Below are positions 41,020-49,874 of a DNA stretch of 64,000 nt, piece after piece (position 1 is the first letter of the stretch; every line of letters starts with the position of its first letter). Under the pieces are notes generated by a model. The model did no database searches, was not told the DNA's origin, and worked only from the letters and a program-made list of their open reading frames with translations. This stretch comes from DAOTWA01 sp034435955 (GTDB taxonomy: Bacteria; Chloroflexota; Anaerolineae; Anaerolineales; Anaerolineaceae). The stretch is taken from positions 4,149 through 68,148 of the forward strand of contig DAOTWA010000035.1 of NCBI GenBank assembly GCA_034435955.1, in the 5' to 3' direction. The translations under genes and the position numbers were made by a program.

Positions 41020-41706
41020 TTAATGAAGTTTGTCTGCTTCGGATGGTCCTTCGGTAGAAGGACCGTCTTTTTCTGCACCGTTCGACCGGGAGTCAGAGAT
41101 GCGCTCTCCGATTGCAGGCAGATTGAGCAAGAGGCCCAGGGCGATGGCCAGAATGGCCAGTACACGCAACGTAACGGCGCTCAAGCCCGCCAGAGATATG
41201 GTCTTCACGGCGAGGGGGAAGGCCGCCAGGGCGCGCTGGTCCCCGCTGCCGTCCGTCCCGGGCTGCATGTCCTGGTAGACCCACAGGGTGCCATCGATCT
41301 CTCCAGGATCGGCGGAGCGCACGTTCCACTCGAAGGCCAGGGCGCCGCCGGTGGGCAGCGGGGACATCTGCGAGCCGTCCGGATCGACCAGGCCGCCCGG
41401 CAGCTCCAGGCGAGCCTCGATCAGCGGGTTGGTCAGCGGGCTGTTGGGAACCGGCGTCGGTGAAGGAGCCCCCTGCTGACGCGGGGAGAAAGGGAAGACG
41501 CGCAGTCGCACCGTCCCGGCCTGACCCAAACGCACCCAGGCGGGCGTTTCGAGGGAGAGAACGTAAGGCTGGGGCAGTTCGCACTGCCGGCAGGCGACCT
41601 GCCGGCGCGTAACACGCGGTGGCCACAGCGTCCAGAAAAGCAAGGTGATGCCCGCCAGAAGCATGGCCAATCCGGCGAGACTCAATACCCAAGGCCGATT
41701 GCGCAC
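41020..41706 (-). CDS. Membrane-anchored protein of unknown function, probably leaderless
   Basis: A 228-residue protein with an N-terminal membrane helix (about 9-26), a beta-rich middle (PAWVRLGQAGTVRLRVFPF, GEIDGTLWVYQD) interrupted by a Pro/Ser/Thr segment, and a C-terminal helix (about 188-206) with a polar tail. This suggests an extracytoplasmic domain held by two membrane helices. GTG 41706 is chosen because a TATAAT lies 7 bases before it, which would put the transcription start at the GTG itself. The frame also opens at ATG 41787, but that is upstream of this promoter. No family was recognised. Confidence 0.65.
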   Translation of the reverse strand: MRNRPWVLSLAGLAMLLAGITLLFWTLWPPRVTRRQVACRQCELPQPYVLSLETPAWVRLGQAGTVRLRVFPFSPRQQGAPSPTPVPNSPLTNPLIEARLELPGGLVDPDGSQMSPLPTGGALAFEWNVRSADPGEIDGTLWVYQDMQPGTDGSGDQRALAAFPLAVKTISLAGLSAVTLRVLAILAIALGLLLNLPAIGERISDSRSNGAEKDGPSTEGPSEADKLH

Positions 41707-41712
41707 GGTGAG

Positions 41713-41718
41713 ATTATA
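41713..41718 (-). promoter_or_regulatory. -10 element giving a leaderless mRNA
   Basis: TATAAT on the minus strand ends 7 bases before GTG 41706, so the mRNA would begin at or within a base or two of the start codon. Confidence 0.55.
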
Positions 41719-41806
41719 CCTTCTGCCAGGGTGTTCCCATTCCTTCCCAATCAGTGCTAAACTTGAGGAAGCACAACCAAAACCCAAACTCAGAGGAGGT
41801 CACGGA

Positions 41807-43183
41807 ATGCCCCTTCACCCCGCTGAACCCTACCGCATCAAAATGGTCGAGCCGATTCGCCTGATCCCTCCGGAGGAGCGCGAGCAGGCCCTGCGCGCAG
41901 CGGGCTACAACCTGTTCGCACTGCGCGCGGAGGATGTGTACATCGATCTGCTGACCGATTCAGGCACCGGGGCGATGAGCCAGGCGCAATGGGGTGCACT
42001 GATGGAAGGCGACGAATCTTACGCCGGCGCGCGTTCGTACTATCGTTTGGCGGAAGCCATGGAACAAATCTTTGGTTTCAAGCATTTCGTGCCCACCCAC
42101 CAGGGACGCGCGGCAGAGAACATCCTCGCAACCATCCTGGTGAGGCCGGGCATGTACGTGCCGTCCAATATGCACTTCGACACCACCGAGGGCAATATCC
42201 GCGCGCGGGGCGGCCGGCCAATCAACCTGGTTTGCCAGGAAGCGTTCGACACGACCAGCAACTACCCGTTCAAGGGCAACATGGATCTGGACAAACTGCG
42301 CGATTTCATCCGCCGGGTGGGGCGGGATAACATCCCCTTCGGCGCGGTAACCATCACCAACAACGCGGGCGGCGGGCAGCCGGTCTCGATGGAGAACCTG
42401 CGCGGCATCTCAGAGATTTACCACGAATACGGCATCCCGTTCTTCATTGACGCATGCCGCTACGCCGAGAACGCCTTTTTCATCAAACAGCGCGAAAAAG
42501 GCTATGCGAATAAATCGACCCTGGAAATCGCCCGCGAGATGTTCTCCCTGGCGGATGGGGCCTGGATGTCGGCCAAGAAGGACGCGCTGGTCAACATTGG
42601 CGGCTTTCTGGCCACCAACGACGACGATCTTTTCCAGCGCATCGGCAATGAGCTGATCCTGCGCGAGGGTTTCATCACCTACGGCGGCCTGGCCGGACGG
42701 GACCTGGACGCGATCGCCGTCGGGCTGTGGGAGGGGCTGGACGAGGCCTACCTGGCCTACCGCCTCGGCCAAACGGCTTACCTGGCCGGGCGGCTGACCG
42801 AGGCGGGCGTGCCGATCCTGCAGCCGGCCGGTGGGCATGCCATCTACCTGGACGCCGGGCGGCTGCTGGCGCATATCCCCCACGGGGAATTCCCGGGGCA
42901 GGCGCTGGCGGTCGAGCTGTACCGCGAGGGAGCCATCCGCGGGGTGGAGATCGGTTCGGTCATGTTCGCCGCGCCCAATCCTGAGACGGGCGAGATGGTC
43001 TACCCAGAGCTCGAGCTGGTGCGGCTGGCCATTCCAAGGAGGGTGTACACGCAGAGCCACATCGATTACGTGGCCGAGGCCTGCGCGCGTGTGGCAGCAA
43101 GGAAGGAAGAGCTGCGCGGATTCCGACTGACCTATTCGCCCGAGCTGCTGCGGCACTTCACCGCCAGGTTTGAGCCGCTTTAG
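41807..43183 (+). CDS. tnaA: Tryptophanase (PLP-dependent beta-eliminating lyase)
   Basis: A 458-residue enzyme of the tryptophanase/tyrosine phenol-lyase family. GAGGAGG precedes ATG 41807. The PLP-lysine region is WMSAKKDALVNIGGF (Lys257/Lys258), with YIDLLTDSGTGAMS and VPTHQGRAAENI near the N-terminus. The segment that separates the two activities reads AIRGVEIGS, as in tryptophanase (AVEIGS); tyrosine phenol-lyase has MERG with its substrate-binding arginine. It should split tryptophan to indole, pyruvate and ammonia. No TnaC-like leader peptide or tnaB permease is seen. Confidence 0.88.
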   Translation: MPLHPAEPYRIKMVEPIRLIPPEEREQALRAAGYNLFALRAEDVYIDLLTDSGTGAMSQAQWGALMEGDESYAGARSYYRLAEAMEQIFGFKHFVPTHQGRAAENILATILVRPGMYVPSNMHFDTTEGNIRARGGRPINLVCQEAFDTTSNYPFKGNMDLDKLRDFIRRVGRDNIPFGAVTITNNAGGGQPVSMENLRGISEIYHEYGIPFFIDACRYAENAFFIKQREKGYANKSTLEIAREMFSLADGAWMSAKKDALVNIGGFLATNDDDLFQRIGNELILREGFITYGGLAGRDLDAIAVGLWEGLDEAYLAYRLGQTAYLAGRLTEAGVPILQPAGGHAIYLDAGRLLAHIPHGEFPGQALAVELYREGAIRGVEIGSVMFAAPNPETGEMVYPELELVRLAIPRRVYTQSHIDYVAEACARVAARKEELRGFRLTYSPELLRHFTARFEPL

Positions 43184-43285
43184 TTACATACTGCAGCGGA
43201 TAGCGAATCCTCTCTGCGGTGATGATCGGGGGAAGCATGACTCCTTTTTCGACCCTACATATGGTATGGGCTAAAAATAGTGGTC

Positions 43286-43315
43286 ATTGACACCCTGTCA
43301 ATTTTTATCTACACT
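43286..43315 (+). promoter_or_regulatory. Promoter with palindromic operator upstream of the cupin gene
   Basis: TTGACA (43287-43292) and TACACT (43310-43315) are 17 bases apart. The -35 lies in a perfect palindrome, ATTGACA CCC TGTCAAT (43286-43302), which could be a repressor site. The rest of the 190 bases between tnaA and the cupin shows nothing recognisable. Confidence 0.6.
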
Positions 43316-43373
43316 AAAAAACAACCTAATATTCGGCAGTTCGGCAGGCAGGACATTCGGAAAGGAGACTGCA

Positions 43374-43718
43374 ATGCAAAACGAGCAGGCGGCACCTGAG
43401 ACGAAAGGTGTAACGGTGAAACTACTCGCCGCGCTCGACCTTGGCCCTGAAATCGAGGGCATGGCTGGGCGCCAATTTCGCATGCGTATGGTGACCATCG
43501 AACCTGGAGGCGTCTTTGGCCCGCTTCACGACCATAAAGACAGGCCGGGCATGGTTTATATTTTGCAAGGGACGATCACCGACCATCGGAATGGGGAGGC
43601 TAAGGAGTATGGGCCTGGAGTGGGCTGGCCTGAGGATAAGAACACCACCCACTGGCTCGAGAACAGGGGAACGACGCCGGCGGTGGAGATCTCGGTCGAT
43701 ATTGTCAGGCAACCATGA
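43374..43718 (+). CDS. Small cupin-domain protein
   Basis: A 114-residue single-domain cupin; ATG 43374 follows GGAAAGGAG. Motif 1 is GPLHDHKDRPGMVYILQG, with the metal-binding histidines and glutamine-region glycine; motif 2 is weaker (PEDKNTTHWLENRG). Cupins of this size bind metal and act as dioxygenases, isomerases or sensors; which applies here is not visible. It starts from its own promoter. Confidence 0.82.
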   Translation: MQNEQAAPETKGVTVKLLAALDLGPEIEGMAGRQFRMRMVTIEPGGVFGPLHDHKDRPGMVYILQGTITDHRNGEAKEYGPGVGWPEDKNTTHWLENRGTTPAVEISVDIVRQP

Positions 43719-43858
43719 GTTGACGCTCGACCGTTTTCCCGGACGCCGCCTCACGAGCGCTTTCCTCCCTTTACGCTTTGCTTTGCCTCGCAGCGCAGAT
43801 GAAGCGCAAGCTGTCAGGCGGCAACACCAAAAGCTCTTTGTATCCATGAATAGGATGG

Positions 43859-44563
43859 ATGAAAATGATCAATCCGGCGGTAAATGTAGAAACTTCGAAT
43901 TCCGACTGGAAGAGCCTGTATAAAATTGGTGCTGCCGCGGCCTTGCTCATGTCTGTTATAACTCTCATTCAGAGTTTCATTTTCATCACAAATCCGCCGC
44001 CCAGCACAGCCATTGATTTCTTCACGCTTTTTCAGAAAAGCAAGATTCTTGGTTTGCTGGACCTTGATCTCTTGTTGATCGTCATCAATGCGCTTTTGAT
44101 TTTGATTTACCTCGCCCTTTACGTTGCCCTTCATGAATTCAATAAATCATATACAGTCATCGCGCTGATACTCGGTTTGATCGGAACGACCCTCTTTTTT
44201 ACGTCACGAGAAGCGACATTTGGTCTGCTTTCGCTCAGTAATTCATATCAAGGTGCGTCCACAGATATTCAAAAAGCCATGCTTCTTGCGGCGGGAGAGG
44301 CGCTGCTTGCCATCTACAATGGGACTGCCTTCGACCTGAGTTATATCCTTGGCGGAGTCGTCATCTTATTATTCTCTATCGTCATGCTTAAGAGCGTCCT
44401 ATTCAGCAAGGCAACAGCCTATGTGGGGATGGTGATGGGAGTATTGATGCTGGTGCCGCCTACAGTTGGAACGATCGGACTTCTTCTCTCGCTCATTTCT
44501 CTCATTCCAACGCTTATCTGGCTGATTCTGATTACCCGAAGTTTCCTGGCAATGAAATCATAA
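43859..44563 (+). CDS. DUF4386-like membrane protein
   Basis: A 234-residue protein with about six hydrophobic segments and the pattern of DUF4386-type bacterial membrane proteins (SLYKIGAAAALLMSVITLIQ, then FDLSYILGGVVILLFSIVML). Base composition is visibly more AT-rich than the neighbouring genes, with many A/T-ending codons, hinting at transfer. The 140 bases upstream (43719-43858) hold no convincing gene. Function unknown. Confidence 0.72.
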   Translation: MKMINPAVNVETSNSDWKSLYKIGAAAALLMSVITLIQSFIFITNPPPSTAIDFFTLFQKSKILGLLDLDLLLIVINALLILIYLALYVALHEFNKSYTVIALILGLIGTTLFFTSREATFGLLSLSNSYQGASTDIQKAMLLAAGEALLAIYNGTAFDLSYILGGVVILLFSIVMLKSVLFSKATAYVGMVMGVLMLVPPTVGTIGLLLSLISLIPTLIWLILITRSFLAMKS

Positions 44564-44717
44564 AAATCGTCCAAGGTGCACTTGCGTCTGACGCCGCTCC
44601 ACCGCCGGCGCAGCATGCTCCTTTGACGGGATCAGTATAATGAACACCTGCATCGGAAAGGATATCGAAGTGATTCCCCACGCCGGGGCCTAGCAAAGAA
44701 ATCGTTCGGGAGGGATT

Positions 44718-45155
44718 ATGAGTACAGCAACAAAAATCTTTGGGAGACTGCTCGTGACAGTGGTTTTCCTAGCCAGCCTGTCGGCCTGCGGCGGGGCGAA
44801 GTACCCGTCCATCGAGGGGCAGGAGCGTGATCAGGTGCTGTCCTATTCTGAACCGGCCGCCGACCATATCTTTCAGGCGATCACCGACGGTGATTATGGC
44901 GCCTTCACCCAGGATTTCGACGCAGCCATGCTGAAAGCCACCAGCCAGGACAATTTCGACAAACTGCGCGAGACCCTCAGCCAGAAGGTGGGCAGGTACG
45001 TATCGCGCAGCGTCATCGCGGTTTATCAGACGGGCGCAGATTCGGCCACCGTGGTATACGACGTGAAGTTCACCGAGAAGGATCAGGTCAAGAGCACGTT
45101 GACCCTCCACACCGGCGGCGACCACAAGGTGGCAGGGTTTTACATTTATCCATAA
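44718..45155 (+). CDS. Small lipoprotein, DUF3887-like
   Basis: A 145-residue secreted lipoprotein: signal peptide with lipobox LSAC and lipidated Cys24, GGGAGGG upstream of the ATG. The mature part (ADHIFQAITDGDYGAFTQDF, later SATVVYDVKFTEKDQVKSTLTL) has the cystatin/NTF2-like pattern of DUF3887 proteins. The 150 bases upstream hold a TATAAT near 44634 and a 17-codon frame of doubtful meaning. A role at the outer face of the membrane is inferred; function unknown. Confidence 0.75.
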   Translation: MSTATKIFGRLLVTVVFLASLSACGGAKYPSIEGQERDQVLSYSEPAADHIFQAITDGDYGAFTQDFDAAMLKATSQDNFDKLRETLSQKVGRYVSRSVIAVYQTGADSATVVYDVKFTEKDQVKSTLTLHTGGDHKVAGFYIYP

Positions 45156-45179
45156 AGTGTGCGGTACATTTAAGAAGGT

Positions 45180-46646
45180 TTATTCGGATTTTGTCTCATT
45201 GTGCTTGGCTTGCTCCCACAGGGCGTTCATCTCGTCAGGTGAGAGGGTAGAAGTGTCGACACCCCGGCGGCGGGCGTCATCCTCGATGTAGGCAAAACGC
45301 TGACGGAAACGCGCGTTGGTCTTGCGCAGGGCGCTCTCGGCGTCGATTTTATGCCAGCGCGCCAGGTTAACCACTGCGAAGAGCAGGTCGCCCAGCTCGG
45401 CCTCCCGGGCAGCGGCGTCCTTGGCAGCACGCAGCTCGGCCAGTTCCTCGTCTACCTTGGCCTCGACGCCCTCCACAGATGGCCAGTCGAAGCCGACGCG
45501 CGCGGCGCGGTCCTGCAGCTCCTGGGCCTGAGCCAGCGAAGGGAAGACCGGCGGCACACCATCCAGCAGGCTCTTCTCTTTCTCGCCGTTGGCGCGCCGC
45601 TCAGCCTCCTTGAGCTTCTCCCAGTTGCGCAGCACGCCCTGAACCCCGTCAACCTGAGCAGCGCCGAAGACGTGCGGGTGGCGGCGGACGATCTTGGTAT
45701 GTATGCCGCGCAACACGTCGGTCATGTTGAACTCGCCGCTCTCGGCAGCGATCTGGGCATGCAACACCACCTGAAGGAGCAGATCGCCCAACTCCTCGCG
45801 CAAGGCGGCGGGGTCGCCAGCATCGATGGCTTCGAGCGCCTCGTAAGTTTCCTCAAGGAGATGCCGGCGCAGGGTCAAATGGGTCTGCTCGCGGTCCCAT
45901 GGGCAGCCGTCCGGTGCGCGCAGGCGGGCTACCACCTGATGAAAACCCTCGAAAGAGGCTTCGGCGCCTAACGGGGGGAGGTAGAGGGCCAGCGCATCGC
46001 GCACCCGGGCCGATTCCAGCTTACTCAGCGTCAGCTCGCTGAGGCCGGCGGCGCGCACCACCTGAAGGGGATGATCGTCGGGATAGATGGCCCGCAGGCA
46101 GGCCGCCAGACGGCGGAAGCTTTTAACAGTTTCCAGTTGCACGACCAGGGCGGGGGCAGAGGGCGCAAAAGGCGGCACGTGCAGGGCGGAGAGCTCGAGC
46201 GCATCCACGACGGTCCAGGCGGGAACGGGGTCTGCGCCGATGCGGGCAGCCACCGCCTGGGCCAGACTGACGCCTGGAAGGATGCGCACGTCCAGACCGC
46301 GCTGGCGGGCCAGGGATGCGGCGGCGCGGCTGACGGCGTCTTCGGTGAGAGGATCGCCTGCGGCGGCGTAGGCAACGCCCTGCGGGCGCTCAGCGAGCTC
46401 AGTCAGGCGTATGGCAATCTGCTCGACGTCCTGGGGGGTAAGGTGTACGCCGGAAACACCCAATTCTCTCAGGCTGAAGACTTTTATCTCACGAGGGAGG
46501 GCCGCCAGGGCGGGGTGGTTGGGCGAACGCACGTAGACCTCGCCGGCACGCTCCAACCAGGCCAGCGCCTGCCGGGTGAGCAGCTCAGGAGAGCCCGGAC
46601 CCAGCCCCAAAAGGGTCAGGCGGGGAGAGGGGTCAAATTGGTCCAT
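45180..46646 (-). CDS. mazG: YabN-type MazG: tetrapyrrole-methylase-like domain plus MazG NTP pyrophosphohydrolase
   Basis: A 488-residue fusion. Residues 1 to about 215 are a SAM-dependent tetrapyrrole (corrin/porphyrin) methylase-like domain (LTLLGLGPGSPELLT, AYAAAGDPL). The rest carries two MazG repeats with metal-binding motifs EETYEALEAI...EELGDLLLQ and DEELAEL...ELGDLLFAV, and CPWDREQTH at the junction. It should hydrolyse (d)NTPs to monophosphates; the role of the methylase-like part is unclear. ATG 46646 has AGGTG 6 bases upstream; GTG 46655 is the alternative. Confidence 0.93.
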   Translation of the reverse strand: MDQFDPSPRLTLLGLGPGSPELLTRQALAWLERAGEVYVRSPNHPALAALPREIKVFSLRELGVSGVHLTPQDVEQIAIRLTELAERPQGVAYAAAGDPLTEDAVSRAAASLARQRGLDVRILPGVSLAQAVAARIGADPVPAWTVVDALELSALHVPPFAPSAPALVVQLETVKSFRRLAACLRAIYPDDHPLQVVRAAGLSELTLSKLESARVRDALALYLPPLGAEASFEGFHQVVARLRAPDGCPWDREQTHLTLRRHLLEETYEALEAIDAGDPAALREELGDLLLQVVLHAQIAAESGEFNMTDVLRGIHTKIVRRHPHVFGAAQVDGVQGVLRNWEKLKEAERRANGEKEKSLLDGVPPVFPSLAQAQELQDRAARVGFDWPSVEGVEAKVDEELAELRAAKDAAAREAELGDLLFAVVNLARWHKIDAESALRKTNARFRQRFAYIEDDARRRGVDTSTLSPDEMNALWEQAKHNETKSE

Positions 46647-46708
46647 TGGCAGCACCTGTCAAAACCGAGGAAACTCGGTCCAATTGTACTCTGGCTGAGG
46701 TTAACCAT

Positions 46709-46749
46709 CGCGCCAGGCGCGGGCCGGTGTGGCCGGCCAGCCTGGCGCG
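46709..46749 (-). terminator. Hairpin at the 3' end of the ribosomal superoperon
   Basis: A perfect 10-bp GC-rich stem (46709-46718 with 46740-46749) with further GGCC/GGCC pairing inside, placed just after rpsI in the minus direction and before mazG. There is no T tract, so it may stabilise or process the mRNA rather than terminate it. Confidence 0.5.
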
Positions 46750-46771
46750 ACGCGAGTCAAAGATAGAGGCT

Positions 46772-47167
46772 CTAACGCTTGGTGTAGGTGGGCGCCTTGC
46801 GAGCGCGCTTGAGGCCTGGCTTCTTGCGTTCTTTAACGCGCGGATCGCGGGTCAGCAGGCCGTGCTTGCGCATCATCGCGGCGAAATCGGGATTGAGTTT
46901 GGAGAGAGCGCGCGCTAGGCCAAGGCGCACCGATTCGGCCTGGCCGGTCACTCCACCGCCTTTGACGAGCACGGTTACGTCGTACGTGGAGGGATCCTGG
47001 CCGATCACCTGAAAGGGCGTCAGGATGGTTTCCTTGTCCCCAATACGGGGAAAGTAAGCCTCGATCGGCTTTTCATTGATGATAAAGCGCCCGCTGCCAC
47101 TCATCACCCGTACGCGGGCGGTGGCTTCCTTGCGGCGGCCGATGCCTTCATAATATTGAACGGACAT
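46772..47167 (-). CDS. rpsI: 30S ribosomal protein S9
   Basis: A 131-residue S9. The start YYEGIGRRKEATARV and the Lys/Arg-rich tail ending TYTKR, which reaches the P-site tRNA, are typical. It follows rplM by 13 bases and is the last gene of the superoperon. Confidence 0.97.
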   Translation of the reverse strand: MSVQYYEGIGRRKEATARVRVMSGSGRFIINEKPIEAYFPRIGDKETILTPFQVIGQDPSTYDVTVLVKGGGVTGQAESVRLGLARALSKLNPDFAAMMRKHGLLTRDPRVKERKKPGLKRARKAPTYTKR

Positions 47168-47180
47168 GCCTATGGCTCCT

Positions 47181-47609
47181 TCAGGCTAAGGGTTGCGGAT
47201 TTTGAGCTGCGTGCGGATGCTCGGCGCCGGCGTAAATCTTGAGCTTCTTGATCAGCTTGCGGCCGTACTTGTTGTGCGGCAGCATGCCCCAAACCGCCAG
47301 GCGGATGACGCGGTCGGGGTGGCGGCGCAGCATCTCCTGCAGGTTGGTCGATTTCAGGCCGCCAGGGTAGTTGGAATGCCTGTAATACACCTTCTCCTCC
47401 AGACGGCGAGGGAAGACCTTCACCTGGCTGGCATTGACCACGACCACATAGTCGCCCACATCGACCCCAGGGGTGTAGACGGGCTTGTTCTTCCCCAACA
47501 ACACCTGCGAAATCTGCGTAGCCAGGCGTCCGAGGATCTGCCCGCTGGCATCCACCAGGACCCAACCCTTGTCCACCTTCCCTTTCGGCACGAATGTCTT
47601 ATCCACCAT
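47181..47609 (-). CDS. rplM: 50S ribosomal protein L13
   Basis: A 142-residue L13, the same length as in E. coli, counted from ATG 47609. Three consecutive ATGs follow GTGGAG; the third has the best ribosome-site spacing, and earlier starts (to 47621) would add up to four residues. GRLATQISQVLLGKNK and NASQVKVF are typical. It is paired with rpsI as in most bacteria. Confidence 0.96.
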   Translation of the reverse strand: MVDKTFVPKGKVDKGWVLVDASGQILGRLATQISQVLLGKNKPVYTPGVDVGDYVVVVNASQVKVFPRRLEEKVYYRHSNYPGGLKSTNLQEMLRRHPDRVIRLAVWGMLPHNKYGRKLIKKLKIYAGAEHPHAAQNPQPLA

Positions 47610-47699
47610 CATCATCTCCACACAAAAGCAATGATTTCAATTGATCTATCTGCCAGGCGATCCGTCGACTTGTCCTTACCTGCATGTCAGGTTTTTTTC

Positions 47700-48434
47700 C
47701 TACGAGTACTTCACTTCGAGCAGGGTCAACCCTCTGGCGGGCGCCAAACCGGGCGTCTGTGTCTGCCCGCGTTCCAGGCCGCCGCGCAGCTCCTCCAGGG
47801 CAGCCAGACCCTGGCCAACCCGGATCTGAAGGAAGACCATGCGGCGCACCATGTGGTAGAGGAAGGCATTCGCCGAGACCACGAAGGTCAGCTCATCGCC
47901 GTTGATCTCCCAACCGCTGGTCAAGATTTCGCGCACGGTCGAGCTGCCGGCGCGCAGCGGAGCGCCGAAGGCGGCAAAATCGTGGCGGCCGACGAACATC
48001 CGGGCTGCCGCGTGAAGGACTTCCAGCTCCGGTTCTGGCCACACCCGCCAGGCGTAGCGCTCTCTCAGCGGATCACGCACCTGTCGGCAGTAGATGCGGT
48101 AGCGGTAGGTGCGGGCAACTGCGTGGAAGCGCGGGTGGAAATTCGCGGGCGCCTGGCGCACGGCCTGCACGGCGATGTCCTCTGGCAGGGCGGCGTTCAG
48201 CGCGTGGAGCAGGTCGTCGCAGCCGTGCGTCCAATCCAGATCGAAAGCTACCACCTGCCCGAGGGCATGGACGCCGGTATCGGTGCGGCCGGCGGAAAGG
48301 ATGGACCGGCTCTGCCAGCCCAGGCCCCGCAGCGCGGCCTCAAACTCGCCCTGAACGGTGCGGGCGCGCGCCTGACGCTGAAAGCCCTTGAAGAGGCTGC
48401 CATCGTAGGCAAGGATCACCTGGTAACGTGCCAT
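47700..48434 (-). CDS. truA: tRNA pseudouridine38-40 synthase
   Basis: A 244-residue TruA. The catalytic aspartate is Asp52 in GRTDTGVHALGQV, with YDGSLFKGFQRQ at the N-terminus and FHPRFHAVARTYRYRI in the core. It makes pseudouridine in the tRNA anticodon stem-loop. It sits between rplQ and rplM, a common position at the end of the alpha operon. Confidence 0.96.
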   Translation of the reverse strand: MARYQVILAYDGSLFKGFQRQARARTVQGEFEAALRGLGWQSRSILSAGRTDTGVHALGQVVAFDLDWTHGCDDLLHALNAALPEDIAVQAVRQAPANFHPRFHAVARTYRYRIYCRQVRDPLRERYAWRVWPEPELEVLHAAARMFVGRHDFAAFGAPLRAGSSTVREILTSGWEINGDELTFVVSANAFLYHMVRRMVFLQIRVGQGLAALEELRGGLERGQTQTPGLAPARGLTLLEVKYS

Positions 48435-48463
48435 TCCAATCCGGTGCTTTTCGGCCGGACGGA

Positions 48464-48844
48464 TTATTCTTCAACCAATTCCAGCAGGACCATCTCGGCC
48501 GAATCGCCGAGGCGCGGCCCCAGCTTGAGGATGCGGGTGTAACCGCCGTTGCGGCCGCTAAAACGCGGGCCGATATCATCGAAGAGCTTCTTGATGATTT
48601 CCGGACTGCCGCCCAGGCGGGCAGCCGCGAGCCGACGCGCGTTGACCTTTGCGATCTCGTCGGCTTTCTCACTGTTGCGTGCGAGGGTGATCAGCTTTTC
48701 GGCTTCGCTGCGCACAGCCAGGGCTTTAGCCCGCGTGGTCTTGATGCGTTCATACTCGAATAATTGTTTGATCAGTGTACGCCGCAAGGCCGTGCGCTGA
48801 TCCCTGCTGCGAGAGAGTTTTTTTCCGGCAACCTGATGGCGCAT
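48464..48844 (-). CDS. rplQ: 50S ribosomal protein L17
   Basis: A 126-residue L17 with the family start MRHQVAGKKLSRSRDQRTAL and RIKTTRAKA. It follows rpoA closely and precedes truA; length and position are normal. Confidence 0.97.
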   Translation of the reverse strand: MRHQVAGKKLSRSRDQRTALRRTLIKQLFEYERIKTTRAKALAVRSEAEKLITLARNSEKADEIAKVNARRLAAARLGGSPEIIKKLFDDIGPRFSGRNGGYTRILKLGPRLGDSAEMVLLELVEE

Positions 48845-48850
48845 ATATGA

Positions 48851-49819
48851 TTACTCCGTATCCTTGTCGTCGTGCAGGAAGCCCTTTTCTTGCATCTTCT
48901 GGCGCAGCTCGTCCAGGCTCTTCTCGCCGAAATTGCGGATGGACATGACCGCCTCGTCGCCCTTTTCGAGCAACTCCAGCACGTCTCCGACGGTAGTGAT
49001 GCCAGTGCGCTTCAATGAATTGAATACACGCACGGACAGATCCAGGTTTTCGATGGGCGTCTCGGCGGCCTCGCTGGTCAGACGGCTGTTGGCAACGGTC
49101 TCCTTTTCAATCTCCATCATCAGAGATTCCTCGCTGATGCCAGCCAGATAGCGCAGGTGATCGATGAGGATTTTGGAGGCGGTGCCGAGGGCCGTCTCTG
49201 GAGAGATGGTGCCATCGGTCCAGATCTCGAGGGTAAGGCGATCGTAGTTGGTGCTCTGGCCAACGCGAGCCGAGCTGACGTTCCAATTGACGCGCCGCAC
49301 CGGGCTGAAGATGGCATCCACCGGCAGCTCGCCGATGGGCAGCCGCCCGCTGCGCTCGGTCGCTGGCGAGTAACCTCGGCCTCGTTCGACGGTCATGTCG
49401 ATCTCGAGACGGGCTTTTGGATCGTCCACCGTAAACAGGTAGAGCTCGGGATTGACCAACTCGACCTCGGGCGGGGCCATGATGTCGGCGGCGGTGACGA
49501 CCCCATCACCGCGCACGTCCAGGTGCAGGTGAGCGGTGTCGGTGTCATGCAGAATCAGGCGCAACTGTTTGATCTGCAGCATGATCTGGATCACATCCTC
49601 GCGCACACCGGGGACGTCGCTGAACTCATGGAGAACATCCGAGAAGCGCACGGAGGTGATGGCCGCACCATCCAATGAGGAGAGCAGCACACGCCGCAGC
49701 GCGTTGCCAAGGGTAACCCCGTAACCGCGCTCCAGCGGGCTGATGACGAACTTGCCGTAATTGCGAGCTTCTGCGGTTCGCTCGACTTTCGGCGTTACCA
49801 TGTTACTTAATGTAGTCAC
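48851..49819 (-). CDS. rpoA: RNA polymerase alpha subunit
   Basis: A 322-residue alpha subunit. The N-terminal dimerisation domain contains LERGYGVTLGNALRRVLLSSL. The C-terminal domain, which binds UP elements and activators, is complete (NSLKRTGITTVGDVLEL, RNFGEKSLDEL). GTG 49819 is chosen because AGGGGTGAA precedes it; ATG 49801 is in frame but less well placed. It lies between rpsD and rplQ as in the standard alpha operon. Confidence 0.97.
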   Translation of the reverse strand: MTTLSNMVTPKVERTAEARNYGKFVISPLERGYGVTLGNALRRVLLSSLDGAAITSVRFSDVLHEFSDVPGVREDVIQIMLQIKQLRLILHDTDTAHLHLDVRGDGVVTAADIMAPPEVELVNPELYLFTVDDPKARLEIDMTVERGRGYSPATERSGRLPIGELPVDAIFSPVRRVNWNVSSARVGQSTNYDRLTLEIWTDGTISPETALGTASKILIDHLRYLAGISEESLMMEIEKETVANSRLTSEAAETPIENLDLSVRVFNSLKRTGITTVGDVLELLEKGDEAVMSIRNFGEKSLDELRQKMQEKGFLHDDKDTE

Positions 49820-49874
49820 TCTTCACCCCTTGCCGATGCACCCTGTAGGACCGCGCACCGGCGCTGGCACAGAC

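Noticed and set aside
41707..41787. Longer N-terminus for the membrane-anchored protein (ATG 41787)
   Set aside because: It would lie upstream of a perfect TATAAT and adds residues unlike a membrane-anchor start.
41807..43183. Tyrosine phenol-lyase as the identity of the beta-eliminating lyase
   Set aside because: The arginine of the MERG motif that binds the phenol side chain is absent; the segment reads VEIGS as in tryptophanase.
44640..44693. 17-codon frame starting at the end of a TATAAT before the lipoprotein gene
   Set aside because: Too short, no ribosome site and no conserved-looking residues; probably chance.
47193..48542. Open plus-strand frame of 449 codons
   Set aside because: Spans several opposing genes (rplM, truA, rplQ), which a real gene would not do, and has no domain.
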